DNA from: CAG-877 sp963589235
GTDB taxonomy: Bacteria; Bacillota_I; Bacilli_A; RF39; UBA660
Assembly (NCBI GenBank): GCA_963589235.1
Contig: CAVAJX010000064.1
Coordinates: 1 to 15,209, forward strand
Length of the DNA stretch: 15,209 nt
Direction: 5' to 3'
Part shown: piece after piece, positions 5,222-12,352 of the stretch
How positions within the stretch are numbered: the stretch's first letter is position 1
How the letters are laid out: each line of letters starts with the position of its first letter
Position numbers and translations under genes: made by a program
The notes under the pieces: model-generated
What the model saw: the letters and a program-made list of their open reading frames with translations, nothing else
Databases searched by the model: none
Told to the model about the DNA's origin: nothing

Positions 5222-8176
5222 ATGTACTTAAAAGAAATAATCACTACTGGATTTAAATCCTTTGCTGATAAATTGGATATAAAACTAGATGATAAAATAA
5301 CTTGTATTGTTGGACCAAATGGCTCAGGAAAGAGTAATGTTGTAGATGCTGTTCGTTGGGTATTAGGTGAACAATCAGTAAAATCTCTTCGTGGCGAAGG
5401 TTCTATGAGCGACGTAATATTTTCTGGTAGTAAAAGTCGTAATCCATTAAATGTAGCTAGTGTTGAATTAATATTTGATAATAATGATCATTTTTTAAAT
5501 ATACCATACACTGAAATATCAATAAAAAGAAAAGTGTACCGTACAGGAGAAAATGAATATTACCTTAATGGCGAAAAATGTCGTTTAAAGGACATAACTA
5601 ATTTATTATTAGATACCGGACTAGGTAAAGAGTCATTTAATATTATCTCCCAAGGTGAAGTTGATAAAATTCTTAGTAATTCACCAAGCGACAGGAGAGT
5701 TATCTTTGAAGAAGCGGCCGGAGTCTTAAAATACAAAAAAAGAAAAGAAGAGGCCCTAAGAAAACTAGATAGAACTCACAATAACCTAGACCGCGTTAAT
5801 GATATAATTTCCGAATTAGCAGTTCAAGTAGAGCCATTGAAAGAACAAAGTGAAAAGGCCAAAGAATATCTAGAAAATAAAAAAGGACTAGATAACTATG
5901 AAGTAGCTTTACTAGCTTATGATATTGCTTCATGTAACCAAAAATTGCAACAGTCCAAAGAAGAAAAAGAAAAAGTAGACAAAGAAATAATTACTCTTTC
6001 AAGTGAAAACTCTAAAACAGATGTTTCTACTTTAGAAGACAGTAATAAACTTGAAAAACTAGAAAAAGAAAAGGCTAGTCTAAATAGTGAATTATTAACA
6101 GTAACTCAAGAAGTTGAAAAAATAAATGGTGAGAAAAATCTTTTAAAAGAACGTAGTAAAACAACAAAAGAAGAAGACGAAATAAAAGAAGAAATAAGAA
6201 GCGTTCTAGAGAAAAAAAGTGAACTACAAGGAAACATAAATTTAATTACTGAAGAAATTAAAAATATAACAGAAGAAGCTAGACTTCAAGAACAAAAAGC
6301 AACTTCTCTAAACAAAGAAATAGATACTATGAAGTCTAAAAGAAATTTATTAAACTCTGAGTATTCTCAAAATGATCGAAACTTAATTACCCTTGGCCAT
6401 CAAATTGCTTCATTAAAAAATGAAATAGAAGAGTCAACTGATTTACCAAGTAGTGTTAGAACCATTTTAAAATCAACAAGTTTAACTGGCATTCATAACA
6501 CTATCGGTAACATTATAAATATAGAAGATGAATATGTAAAAGCCTTAAATGTAGCCTCAGCTGCTAATAAAAACTTCATAATCACAACAGATGAAGAAAG
6601 TGCTAAAGCCGCAATTAACTACTTAAAAGATAATCATTTAGGCCGAGCAACATTCTTTCCTATGAACGTTATAAAAGAACGAAATGTTGACGAAGCAACT
6701 CTTAGTCTAATTAAATCATCACCTGATTTTATAGCGATCCTAAGTGATCTAATAACTTATAATAAAAAGTATGAAAATATTATCAAAAATCAATTTGGAA
6801 ACATTATAATTTCTAAAGATATAGATTCAGCCAATAGACTAAGTAGAATAATTAAAAATCGTTACAAAATTATCACTTTAGAAGGAGACGTTATTAATAT
6901 CGGTGGTTCTATGACCGGTGGTTCTCTAAATAAAACAAGAAGTTCAATTATTATAAAACAAGAGTTAAAATACAAAGAAGAAAAAGAACAAATTATAAAA
7001 AATGAACTAGAAAAAATTAAAACAGAATTAGAAAAACTAAACACTATAATTTCTGAACTAGAAGAAAAAAATTATCAAATAACTAAAGAAAAAGTATCAT
7101 TAGCGGAAATTTATAATAATAAAAATAATGAATTATCTAAACAAAAAGAAGCCCTAGTAAACGTTGAAAAAGACTGGGAAAGTTTAGAAGCAATTAGTAG
7201 TAACAACGTATCTTCTAAAGAACAAGAATTAATTAAACTATTCCATGAAATGAATTCTAAAAAAGAACAATTATTACTAAGTATCAAATCAAAGACAAAA
7301 GAAATAGAAGAATTAAAGGCAAAAATAGAAGAAAATCAAGCTACTTATAAATTAAAAAATTCTACTTTAAGAAATCTAGAAAAAACATCAAGAGAATTAG
7401 AAATTACAATTAATAGATTAGACGTTAAAATAGATAATATGTTAAATATTCTATCTGAAGATTATGAACTTACTTTTGAAAAAGCTCAAAGTAATTATAA
7501 ACTTGATATAGAACCAGAAGAGGCAAGAATAAAAGTAAATACTTATCGAGCTAATATCAAAAGAATAGGCATGGTCAATATATCCGCAATAGAAGAGTAT
7601 GAAAGAGTAAATACTAGATATAGTTTCTTAACAAATCAAAGAGAAGACTTACTAAAAGCAGAAAACACATTACTTGAAATTATGAATGAAATGGATGATG
7701 TTATGAAAGAAGAATTTAAAACTACTTTCTTAGCTATCCAAACAGAATTCCAAAAAGTATTTAAAGAATTATTCTCTGGTGGACAAGCAACTCTAAAACT
7801 AACAGATCCTAAAGATATGTTAACAACAGGAGTAGAAATTGTTGCCTCACCTCCAGGTAAAAAACTAACTACCATTTCCTTATTATCAGGTGGCGAAAAA
7901 ACTCTAACCGCAATATCATTATTATTCGCTATATTAAATGTTAGAAGTGTACCATTCTGTTTATTCGATGAAGTAGAAGCTGCTCTAGATGAAGCAAACG
8001 TATCGGGATTTGGTAAATACTTAGATCATTATCGTGATAAAACTCAATTCTTAATAATTACACATAAAAAGAAAACTATGGAATACGCCAATACCCTATA
8101 TGGAATAACTATGCAAGAGTCAGGCGTTTCAAAACTAGTTAGTGTAAAATTAACCGATAGAGAAGAAGTAGTATAA
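5222..8176 (+). CDS. smc: Chromosome partition/condensin protein SMC, short-armed
   Basis: A 984-residue SMC ATPase that organises the chromosome with ScpA/ScpB. Walker A GPNGSGKS lies at 31-38, followed by NVVDAVRWVLGEQSVKSLRG. A first coiled coil runs from about 168 to 410. The hinge spans about 415-575 and ends in the glycine-rich GGSMTGGSLN (561-570). A second coiled coil runs to about 820. The C-terminal head holds LSGGEK at 888-893 and Walker B CLFDEVEAALDEAN with Asp916 and Glu917. All functional parts are present, but typical bacterial SMC is about 1,180 residues; the deficit falls in both arms, roughly equally. Neither rnc nor ftsY, common smc neighbours, is adjacent. ATG 5222 follows GGGTG, and the stop touches the convergent def terminator. 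Confidence 0.97.
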   Translation: MYLKEIITTGFKSFADKLDIKLDDKITCIVGPNGSGKSNVVDAVRWVLGEQSVKSLRGEGSMSDVIFSGSKSRNPLNVASVELIFDNNDHFLNIPYTEISIKRKVYRTGENEYYLNGEKCRLKDITNLLLDTGLGKESFNIISQGEVDKILSNSPSDRRVIFEEAAGVLKYKKRKEEALRKLDRTHNNLDRVNDIISELAVQVEPLKEQSEKAKEYLENKKGLDNYEVALLAYDIASCNQKLQQSKEEKEKVDKEIITLSSENSKTDVSTLEDSNKLEKLEKEKASLNSELLTVTQEVEKINGEKNLLKERSKTTKEEDEIKEEIRSVLEKKSELQGNINLITEEIKNITEEARLQEQKATSLNKEIDTMKSKRNLLNSEYSQNDRNLITLGHQIASLKNEIEESTDLPSSVRTILKSTSLTGIHNTIGNIINIEDEYVKALNVASAANKNFIITTDEESAKAAINYLKDNHLGRATFFPMNVIKERNVDEATLSLIKSSPDFIAILSDLITYNKKYENIIKNQFGNIIISKDIDSANRLSRIIKNRYKIITLEGDVINIGGSMTGGSLNKTRSSIIIKQELKYKEEKEQIIKNELEKIKTELEKLNTIISELEEKNYQITKEKVSLAEIYNNKNNELSKQKEALVNVEKDWESLEAISSNNVSSKEQELIKLFHEMNSKKEQLLLSIKSKTKEIEELKAKIEENQATYKLKNSTLRNLEKTSRELEITINRLDVKIDNMLNILSEDYELTFEKAQSNYKLDIEPEEARIKVNTYRANIKRIGMVNISAIEEYERVNTRYSFLTNQREDLLKAENTLLEIMNEMDDVMKEEFKTTFLAIQTEFQKVFKELFSGGQATLKLTDPKDMLTTGVEIVASPPGKKLTTISLLSGGEKTLTAISLLFAILNVRSVPFCLFDEVEAALDEANVSGFGKYLDHYRDKTQFLIITHKKKTMEYANTLYGITMQESGVSKLVSVKLTDREEVV

Positions 8177-8177
8177 A

Positions 8178-8208
8178 AAAAGACTAGATGGCACGCATCT
8201 CGTCTTTT
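8178..8208. terminator. Bidirectional terminator between smc and def
   Basis: GACTAGATG (8182-8190) pairs with CATCTCGTC (8196-8204), with one mismatch and a 5-base loop. The stem is extended by A/T pairs on both sides. Reading minus, it ends in a run of seven U; reading plus, it ends in UUUU. The def stop codon lies inside the stem. Confidence 0.75.
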
Positions 8209-8732
8209 CCTTTATAAGGATCTTTTTTATCAATATGGTCAGTAAACATAATTCCATTTAAATGATCAAGTTCATGTTGCATCGCAATAGCTAACTCTTC
8301 ACGAGCCCTTACATGTATTTTTCTACCTTCCATATCATAAGCTTCCATTGTAACTCTTGCATATCTAGGAACAATTCCTTCAACAGCTCTGTTAACACTA
8401 AGGCAACCTTCACCAAGTTCCACATAAATTTTTTCTAAAGAGTTACTAATGATTTTTGGATTTATTAAAATATAAGTTTCAAATTCCCCTTCATCAATCT
8501 CATTAACTACAACAAAGTATCTTTTTAAAACGCCAAGTTGGACAGCAGCCATACCCATACCAGGACGTAAATCATACTTTTCTGCCAATTCTTCAATTTG
8601 ACTATCATGTAAATACTTAATCATTGTATTAATTAAATCTTTATCTTTTTGAGTTAAAGGAAATTCTACTTCTTTACTAACTTGTCTAAGACGTTTATCC
8701 TTTTCATCTAAAATATCCTTGGTCTTTAACAT
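8184..8732 (-). CDS. def: Peptide deformylase
   Basis: A 182-residue enzyme that removes the formyl group from the N-terminal methionine of new proteins, using a bound metal. The three family motifs are present: GMGMAAVQ at 58-65 (the usual GxGLAAxQ), EGCLS at 108-112 with the metal-binding Cys110, and QHELDH at 152-157 with His153, Glu154 and His157. The length, the EKYDLRPGMG region and the insertion before motif 2 fit the longer Gram-positive type 2 deformylases (S. aureus Def, B. subtilis YkrB). The GLAAPQ to MAAVQ change in motif 1 is a mild variation. ATG at 8730-8732 follows a strong GAGGTGGAG. No formyltransferase gene is adjacent. It converges with smc and lies downstream of the tiny YjcZ-like gene. 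Confidence 0.97.
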   Translation of the reverse strand: MLKTKDILDEKDKRLRQVSKEVEFPLTQKDKDLINTMIKYLHDSQIEELAEKYDLRPGMGMAAVQLGVLKRYFVVVNEIDEGEFETYILINPKIISNSLEKIYVELGEGCLSVNRAVEGIVPRYARVTMEAYDMEGRKIHVRAREELAIAMQHELDHLNGIMFTDHIDKKDPYKGKDEMRAI

Positions 8733-8804
8733 ACTACTCCACCTCGCACTGCATATATTTTAACAAAAAAAACAAAAAAAATAAAGTCTAACTTATAAAT
8801 ACCC

Positions 8805-8837
8805 AAATAAAAACGTATAAGGAGAACTTATACGTTT
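8805..8837 (-). terminator. Intrinsic terminator of the YjcZ-like gene
   Basis: A perfect 11-bp stem (AAACGTATAAG at 8811-8821 with CTTATACGTTT at 8827-8837) and a 5-base loop. Reading minus, it runs into UUUUUAUUU (8805-8813). It stands three bases beyond the stop codon of the small gene at 8841-9005 and supports that gene being real. Confidence 0.8.
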
Positions 8838-8840
8838 AAC

Positions 8841-9005
8841 TTATGCTGAAAAACGAGTGCCAATAACGATTACTAATAATATAAATAAAACTAAAATAAT
8901 AGCATAAGTTGAGTTATTATTACCAGTATTATAAACTGGATAATAAGGAACTTGATAACCAGCTTGATTAGAACAACATCCTGAACCTCCATTATAATAA
9001 TACAT
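8841..9005 (-). CDS. Tiny transmembrane protein of the YjcZ/sporulation-protein type
   Basis: A 54-residue ORF in the gap between def and ftsW. The first 33 residues are rich in Tyr, Asn and Gly (MYYYNGGSGCCSNQ...), with adjacent cysteines at 10-11. One membrane helix, YAIILVLFILLVIVIG (about 34-49), follows, and the protein ends TRFSA. The helix closely follows the FALIVVLFILLIIVG pattern of the Bacillus YjcZ/SscA tiny membrane proteins (TIGR01732/PF09680 type), some of which are spore proteins. ATG at 9003-9005 is preceded by AAAGGAGG at ideal spacing, and an 11-bp terminator follows the stop, so expression signals bracket the gene. Members are generally of unknown biochemical function. Only 144 bases of shared upstream DNA separate it from ftsW. 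Confidence 0.85.
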   Translation of the reverse strand: MYYYNGGSGCCSNQAGYQVPYYPVYNTGNNNSTYAIILVLFILLVIVIGTRFSA

Positions 9006-9149
9006 AGCTAAAGCCTCCTTTTCTTAATCTATTATAAAATATGTAAATTGACAAAATATGTTAATAAAACTGACCTATAATATAATTAATTAGAATTATT
9101 TTAACAAATTATGTTATTATTATATTATATTGGAAGGATGTAAAAAAGT

Positions 9150-10295
9150 ATGGGAAAAATATTTAAGCATTTAGATAAACCATTATTAATTATTTCTATA
9201 TTATTATTTATCTTTGGCCTAATCATGGTTTTTTCTGCATCAAATGTAGTTGCTTATATGTCACATGAAGTAAGTGCTTATTATTATTTCATTAGACAAG
9301 GAGTCTTCCTCCTAGCAGGATTTTTCATGTTCTTGGTAATGATACGTTTTTCAACTAAAAGCTATGGCTTTGCCTCCTGGTTTTTGTTAATTGTATTTTC
9401 AATAAGTTTAGTAGTTCTACTAGCAATCATAAAACCAAAGAACCAAGCCCAAAGCTGGTTTGAAATAGGACCCATATCTATTCAGCCAAGTGAGTTTATA
9501 AAAGTTATTGTTATAATCTGGCTATCATGTTTTTATGATAAGCATCAGAAACAATTAAATAAATATAGTACAAGTTTATTTCCTATATGTGTATGTGCCG
9601 GAATAGCTTTCTTAATATTTTTACAACCAGATCTTGGTACTATGATTATCTTTGCTTGTATCGTTGCCGCCATATTTTTTGCTGTACCGATAAGTAAAGA
9701 GATAAAAGTAAAGACAACCTTTGCCGCCTTAGGCTTTATGCTCTTTGCCTTTGTAGCCTTTGCCTCATCTGGTAAAACTTTACTTCAAGAAAGACAACAA
9801 GAACGTCTAAACTTTACTAATCCATGTGCTGACTTGCTAGACTCTGGAAACCAAGTTTGTAACAGCTATATTGCTATAAATTCAGGTGGCTTGACGGGAG
9901 TAGGACTTGGTAATTCTACTCAAAAATATTTATACCTACCAGAACCATATACAGACTTTATTTACGCCGTAGTTGTAGAAGAATTAGGACTAGTTGCTGG
10001 AGTTTTATTACTAATAGGTTATATGATAGTTTTATATAGAATATTAATTATTGGCCGAAACAGTCCTTCAAATAAAGGAAGTGCCATATGTTATGGTGTT
10101 GCTATATACATATTCCTTCATGTAGCTGTAAATTTAATGGGTATATTAGGTTTAATGCCAATGACTGGTGTCCCATTACCATTTATTAGTTATGGTGGTA
10201 GTTTCACAATTTGTTTAATTGCCGCTTTAACAGCTGTTCAAAGAGTTAGTGTAGAAACAGCTTTAGCTAAAGAAAGAGGTGTAAAACGTGCCTAA
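9150..10295 (+). CDS. ftsW: SEDS peptidoglycan glycosyltransferase, FtsW/SpoVE type
   Basis: A 381-residue, roughly ten-pass membrane protein. SEDS proteins polymerise lipid II into glycan strands with a partner class B PBP. Motifs in order: FGLIMVFSAS near the N-terminus, GPISIQPSEFIKV, FLQPDLGTMIIF, the outer loop RLNFTNPC...QVCNSYIAINSGGLTGVGLGNS, then QKYLYLPEPYTDFIYA with the presumed catalytic Asp269, and LMPMTGVPLPFISYGGS near the end. The loop and the PEPYTDF motif fit FtsW/SpoVE better than RodA; which of the two it is cannot be settled here. Cys226 and Cys237 in the outer loop could form a disulfide. ATG 9150 sits 12 bases after GGAAGG (9132-9137), a long spacing; an ATG at 9138 is followed at once by TAA. 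No partner PBP is in the window. Confidence 0.93.
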   Translation: MGKIFKHLDKPLLIISILLFIFGLIMVFSASNVVAYMSHEVSAYYYFIRQGVFLLAGFFMFLVMIRFSTKSYGFASWFLLIVFSISLVVLLAIIKPKNQAQSWFEIGPISIQPSEFIKVIVIIWLSCFYDKHQKQLNKYSTSLFPICVCAGIAFLIFLQPDLGTMIIFACIVAAIFFAVPISKEIKVKTTFAALGFMLFAFVAFASSGKTLLQERQQERLNFTNPCADLLDSGNQVCNSYIAINSGGLTGVGLGNSTQKYLYLPEPYTDFIYAVVVEELGLVAGVLLLIGYMIVLYRILIIGRNSPSNKGSAICYGVAIYIFLHVAVNLMGILGLMPMTGVPLPFISYGGSFTICLIAALTAVQRVSVETALAKERGVKRA

Positions 10296-10905
10296 TATAT
10301 TTATTCATGAAAAAGTTGCTTATAATATCGCTAAAGAAAATAAATATTTAGATACACCTAATTTCTATTTAGGAGTTCTAGCACCAGATGCTGTAAATTT
10401 AAATGGTTTTGCTTCTAAAGAAGAAAGATGGACTTCTCACTTAAGAGATAAAAATCTTTCAACATGGCGTCAAAATATTATCAACTTTTATAATAAAGAA
10501 AAAGATAACTATCCGTCATACTTTTTAAATGGATACTTAATTCATATTTTAACCGATATTATATTTGATGATTATTTTTACGATAAGGTCATAGACATGA
10601 TAAAAAAAGATCATAAAGGTATAGAAGATGCTCATCCATTATTATTAAAATCTATGAATGATTACGCGATATTTAATAAAAATGATAAATTTATGAGATA
10701 CATAAAAGAAAAATTAAATAATGCTGATAGTTTTAATATTAGAAATATTTCAAAAGAAGAATTACTTTCTTGGTCAAAGAAACAATTAAACTATAATGAA
10801 TCATCTTCAAATATTAATCCATATATTACAGATAATTTAATAGAAAAAATAACTAATCAAGTTAATAAAGAATACTCTGATATTGTAAATTTCAACTTTA
10901 CGTAA
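10288..10905 (+). CDS. Zinc-dependent phospholipase C-like protein
   Basis: A 205-residue soluble protein resembling the zinc-dependent phospholipase C/S1-P1-like fold (PF00882). Candidate metal ligands appear in the expected order: His7 in IFIHEKVA, Asp34 in YLGVLAPDAVN, His51 in RWTSHLRDK, and His86 and Asp90 in GYLIHILTD. No signal peptide is seen, so it probably acts in the cytoplasm, and its substrate is unknown; many such proteins are annotated 'zinc dependent phospholipase C family' without biochemical proof. The start is GTG at 10288, overlapping the end of ftsW by 8 bases, with GAGGTG at 10276-10281 inside ftsW. The overlap implies translational coupling to ftsW and possibly a role in envelope metabolism (inference). 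Confidence 0.8.
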   Translation: MPNIFIHEKVAYNIAKENKYLDTPNFYLGVLAPDAVNLNGFASKEERWTSHLRDKNLSTWRQNIINFYNKEKDNYPSYFLNGYLIHILTDIIFDDYFYDKVIDMIKKDHKGIEDAHPLLLKSMNDYAIFNKNDKFMRYIKEKLNNADSFNIRNISKEELLSWSKKQLNYNESSSNINPYITDNLIEKITNQVNKEYSDIVNFNFT

Positions 10906-10934
10906 AGCAACTTAAAAAATATAAAAAACGTTGA

Positions 10935-10950
10935 ATATATATATATATAT
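10935..10950. repeat. (AT)8 dinucleotide tract
   Basis: Eight AT units (10935-10950), followed by AATATA, lie 22 bases before the start region of the next gene. TTGAAT (10931-10936) stands at the left edge, and TATAAT (10948-10953) and TATAAA (10953-10958) at the right edge, so the tract would form promoter spacer if either box is used. Confidence 0.6.
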
Positions 10951-10977
10951 AATATAAACAGAGGAGGAGTAATGTGT

Positions 10978-11664
10978 ATGGAAAAGAAAAAAGAAGGAAA
11001 AAGTTTAGTAACCGTAATTGTTATCTTAACAATATTATTAGTATGTGCCTTAGGTAGTACAGCTTACTTTTACCTAGAGTCTGAAAAAACATCTGCAAAA
11101 GAAACAGTAGTTTCAAAAAATGATAAAGCGGGTGTAAATTCATCAGCTACAAAAGAAACAGATACTATAATTCAATTTGATGGTACAAAAACATTAAATA
11201 GTTCAAGAAAAGATTATACTTTAGCATGTCAAGGAAGTGCTGGAATCTATGTTACAGTTGACTCAACACAACAAGAGTTAACATTTAGTTATAATCCATC
11301 AAAAGTACAAGATTTTTATAGTTTAAGATGGAGTACTACTATAGATACAACAGAAACACATAAAATAAGCTTTACAAAAAAAATTATTGATGTCTTCTTT
11401 GGTGGTATGGGACAAGATATGTCTGGTGATACATTATTCATATTATTAGAAGATGGTACTGTAGAATATATTCCACTTGTTCATGTGTTTAATAGCGAAC
11501 ATGAAACGATGTCTTCTTTTGGAACAATCACTGGTGTTACAGATGTAACTAAATTTGTAATGGCAGAAAATAATGGTGGCACAAGTGTTACAACTTTAGC
11601 AATTAAATCTGATGGAACATTCTATGATTTATGGTATGCTCTAAAAGATACCGGGAATTATTAA
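10978..11664 (+). CDS. Membrane-anchored protein of unknown function with a beta-rich outer domain
   Basis: I do not recognise this gene. It encodes 228 residues with a Lys-rich N-terminus, one membrane helix (SLVTVIVILTILLVCALG, about 9-26) and a Ser/Thr/Lys linker. A Cys-poor extracellular domain with alternating beta-like segments follows. LLVC does not fit a lipobox (no Gly, Ala or Ser at -1), so it is more likely anchored by the helix than lipid-modified. Two blade-like segments, LFILLEDGTVEYIP and TLAIKSDGTFYDLW, resemble each other and recall RCC1/propeller-type 'xDGTxxxW' strands. ATG 10978 has AGGAG at 10965-10969 with 8-base spacing; ATG 10972 is two codons earlier and also possible. 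No terminator separates it from the phospholipase-like gene, so read-through from the ftsW unit is possible. Confidence 0.75.
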   Translation: MEKKKEGKSLVTVIVILTILLVCALGSTAYFYLESEKTSAKETVVSKNDKAGVNSSATKETDTIIQFDGTKTLNSSRKDYTLACQGSAGIYVTVDSTQQELTFSYNPSKVQDFYSLRWSTTIDTTETHKISFTKKIIDVFFGGMGQDMSGDTLFILLEDGTVEYIPLVHVFNSEHETMSSFGTITGVTDVTKFVMAENNGGTSVTTLAIKSDGTFYDLWYALKDTGNY

Positions 11665-11675
11665 TAAATAAACGT

Positions 11676-11707
11676 AAAGTGAAGTGAAACAAAAAACTTC
11701 ACTTTTT
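11676..11707 (+). terminator. Intrinsic terminator after the membrane-anchored protein
   Basis: AAAGTGAAGT (11676-11685) pairs perfectly with ACTTCACTTT (11696-11705) around a 10-base loop, ending in five Ts (11703-11707). Confidence 0.8.
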
Positions 11708-11710
11708 AAA

Positions 11711-11748
11711 TTGTCATTACTTGTCAATAGTCTTGTGTAATTTATTAC
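11711..11748 (+). promoter_or_regulatory. Candidate promoter with tandem TTGTCA boxes
   Basis: TTGTCA occurs at 11711-11716 and again at 11721-11726, exactly 10 bases apart, with a related TTGTG at 11733. TATTAC at 11743-11748 lies 16 bases after the second box and could be a -10. The one-turn spacing also fits an operator. No protein is implicated. Confidence 0.3.
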
Positions 11749-11781
11749 TTTATGCTATTTTTAAATAAAGGATGTGATAAA

Positions 11782-12183
11782 ATGGATTACTACTATGTTA
11801 GTATTGATGGTAATGAATACTTTTTACCAGATGCAGTTTTTTTAGGAATGGAAGACGAAACTGCTAACTATATTCAACCAAGAGATGATAAAAAATATGT
11901 AGCTATTAGTAAAATGAAAAGTGATGGTAATTATCCATTAATGAAAAAAACATATGATAGATGCAATAACTGGGTTGGAATGTCATTATTTGAAACACCA
12001 GAAGGTGATGATTTTAGTAAAATGGGATATATTTTTAGAAATATAGATATGTTAAGTGATATGTGTATAAAAAAAGGCAATATTTCCAAAGCGTGTGATT
12101 TATTAGAAAACGGTATTGAATTATCATTAAAATCATATAACCAAGCGATAAGTAAAGAAAGTTCTAAAGGAACAACTAAATAA
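11782..12183 (+). CDS. Small soluble protein of unknown function
   Basis: I do not recognise this gene. It encodes 133 residues with no signal peptide or membrane helix. The N-terminal two thirds looks like mixed alpha/beta with aromatic clusters (MDYYYVSIDGNEYFLPD, NNWVGMSLFETPEG). The last third is helical (MLSDMCIKKGNISKACDLLENGIELSLKSY) and resembles a single TPR-like hairpin, though a lone one. The start is ATG 11782, with AAAGGA at 11767-11772 and 9-base spacing; an in-frame ATG at 11752 has no Shine-Dalgarno and would add ten residues. It has terminators on both sides, so it appears to be a single-gene unit. Confidence 0.7.
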   Translation: MDYYYVSIDGNEYFLPDAVFLGMEDETANYIQPRDDKKYVAISKMKSDGNYPLMKKTYDRCNNWVGMSLFETPEGDDFSKMGYIFRNIDMLSDMCIKKGNISKACDLLENGIELSLKSYNQAISKESSKGTTK

Positions 12184-12214
12184 TAATTTTTAAATTTGAT
12201 ATAAAGAGTTTTGA

Positions 12215-12262
12215 AAAAATAAGGAAAGTTGAATACAATAATTAGTTTGATTTCCTTTTTTT
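12215..12262 (+). terminator. Probable intrinsic terminator
   Basis: AAGGAAA (12221-12227) pairs with TTTCCTT (12251-12257), extended by A/T pairs after one mismatch, with a T-run at 12256-12262. The loop of 23 bases is long, so it is less certain than the other terminators here. Confidence 0.5.
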
Positions 12263-12296
12263 CTGTTATAAGTAATTTTACAAGTTTTAGTAAGCT

Positions 12297-12325
12297 TTGA
12301 CATGTTTATCCTATGGTGCTATAAT
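12297..12325 (+). promoter_or_regulatory. Consensus extended -10 promoter for the DHH phosphodiesterase
   Basis: TTGACA (12297-12302) and TATAAT (12320-12325) are both perfect consensus with 17-base spacing, and the -10 box is preceded by TGC, an extended -10 element. It is the strongest promoter in the window. Transcription would start near 12332, just before AAGGAG at 12337-12342. Confidence 0.92.
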
Positions 12326-12352
12326 ACAGTACTAACAAGGAGAAGATGAAAA

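Noticed and set aside
6862..7044. 60-codon minus-strand ORF inside smc
   Set aside because: It is antisense to the hinge and coiled coil; its Ser/Phe/Ile-rich composition is typical of the reverse of Lys/Glu-rich coiled coil.
7636..7875. 79-codon minus-strand ORF inside smc
   Set aside because: It is antisense to the conserved C-terminal head region and has no expression signals.
8762..8786. A-rich low-complexity tract as a def promoter
   Set aside because: A minus-strand TAAAAT is present, but no -35 box matches at 16-18 bases; poly-A composition alone explains the resemblance.
9048..9086. TTGACA at 9048 with TATAAT at 9076 or 9081 as an ftsW promoter
   Set aside because: The spacing is 22 or 27 bases, too long for a standard promoter. 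TTAACA/TATTAT nearer the gene would start transcription inside the Shine-Dalgarno. The ftsW promoter remains unassigned.
10994..11040. Lipoprotein signal in the 10978-11664 protein
   Set aside because: LLVC lacks the small residue needed before the cysteine, so a simple membrane anchor fits better.
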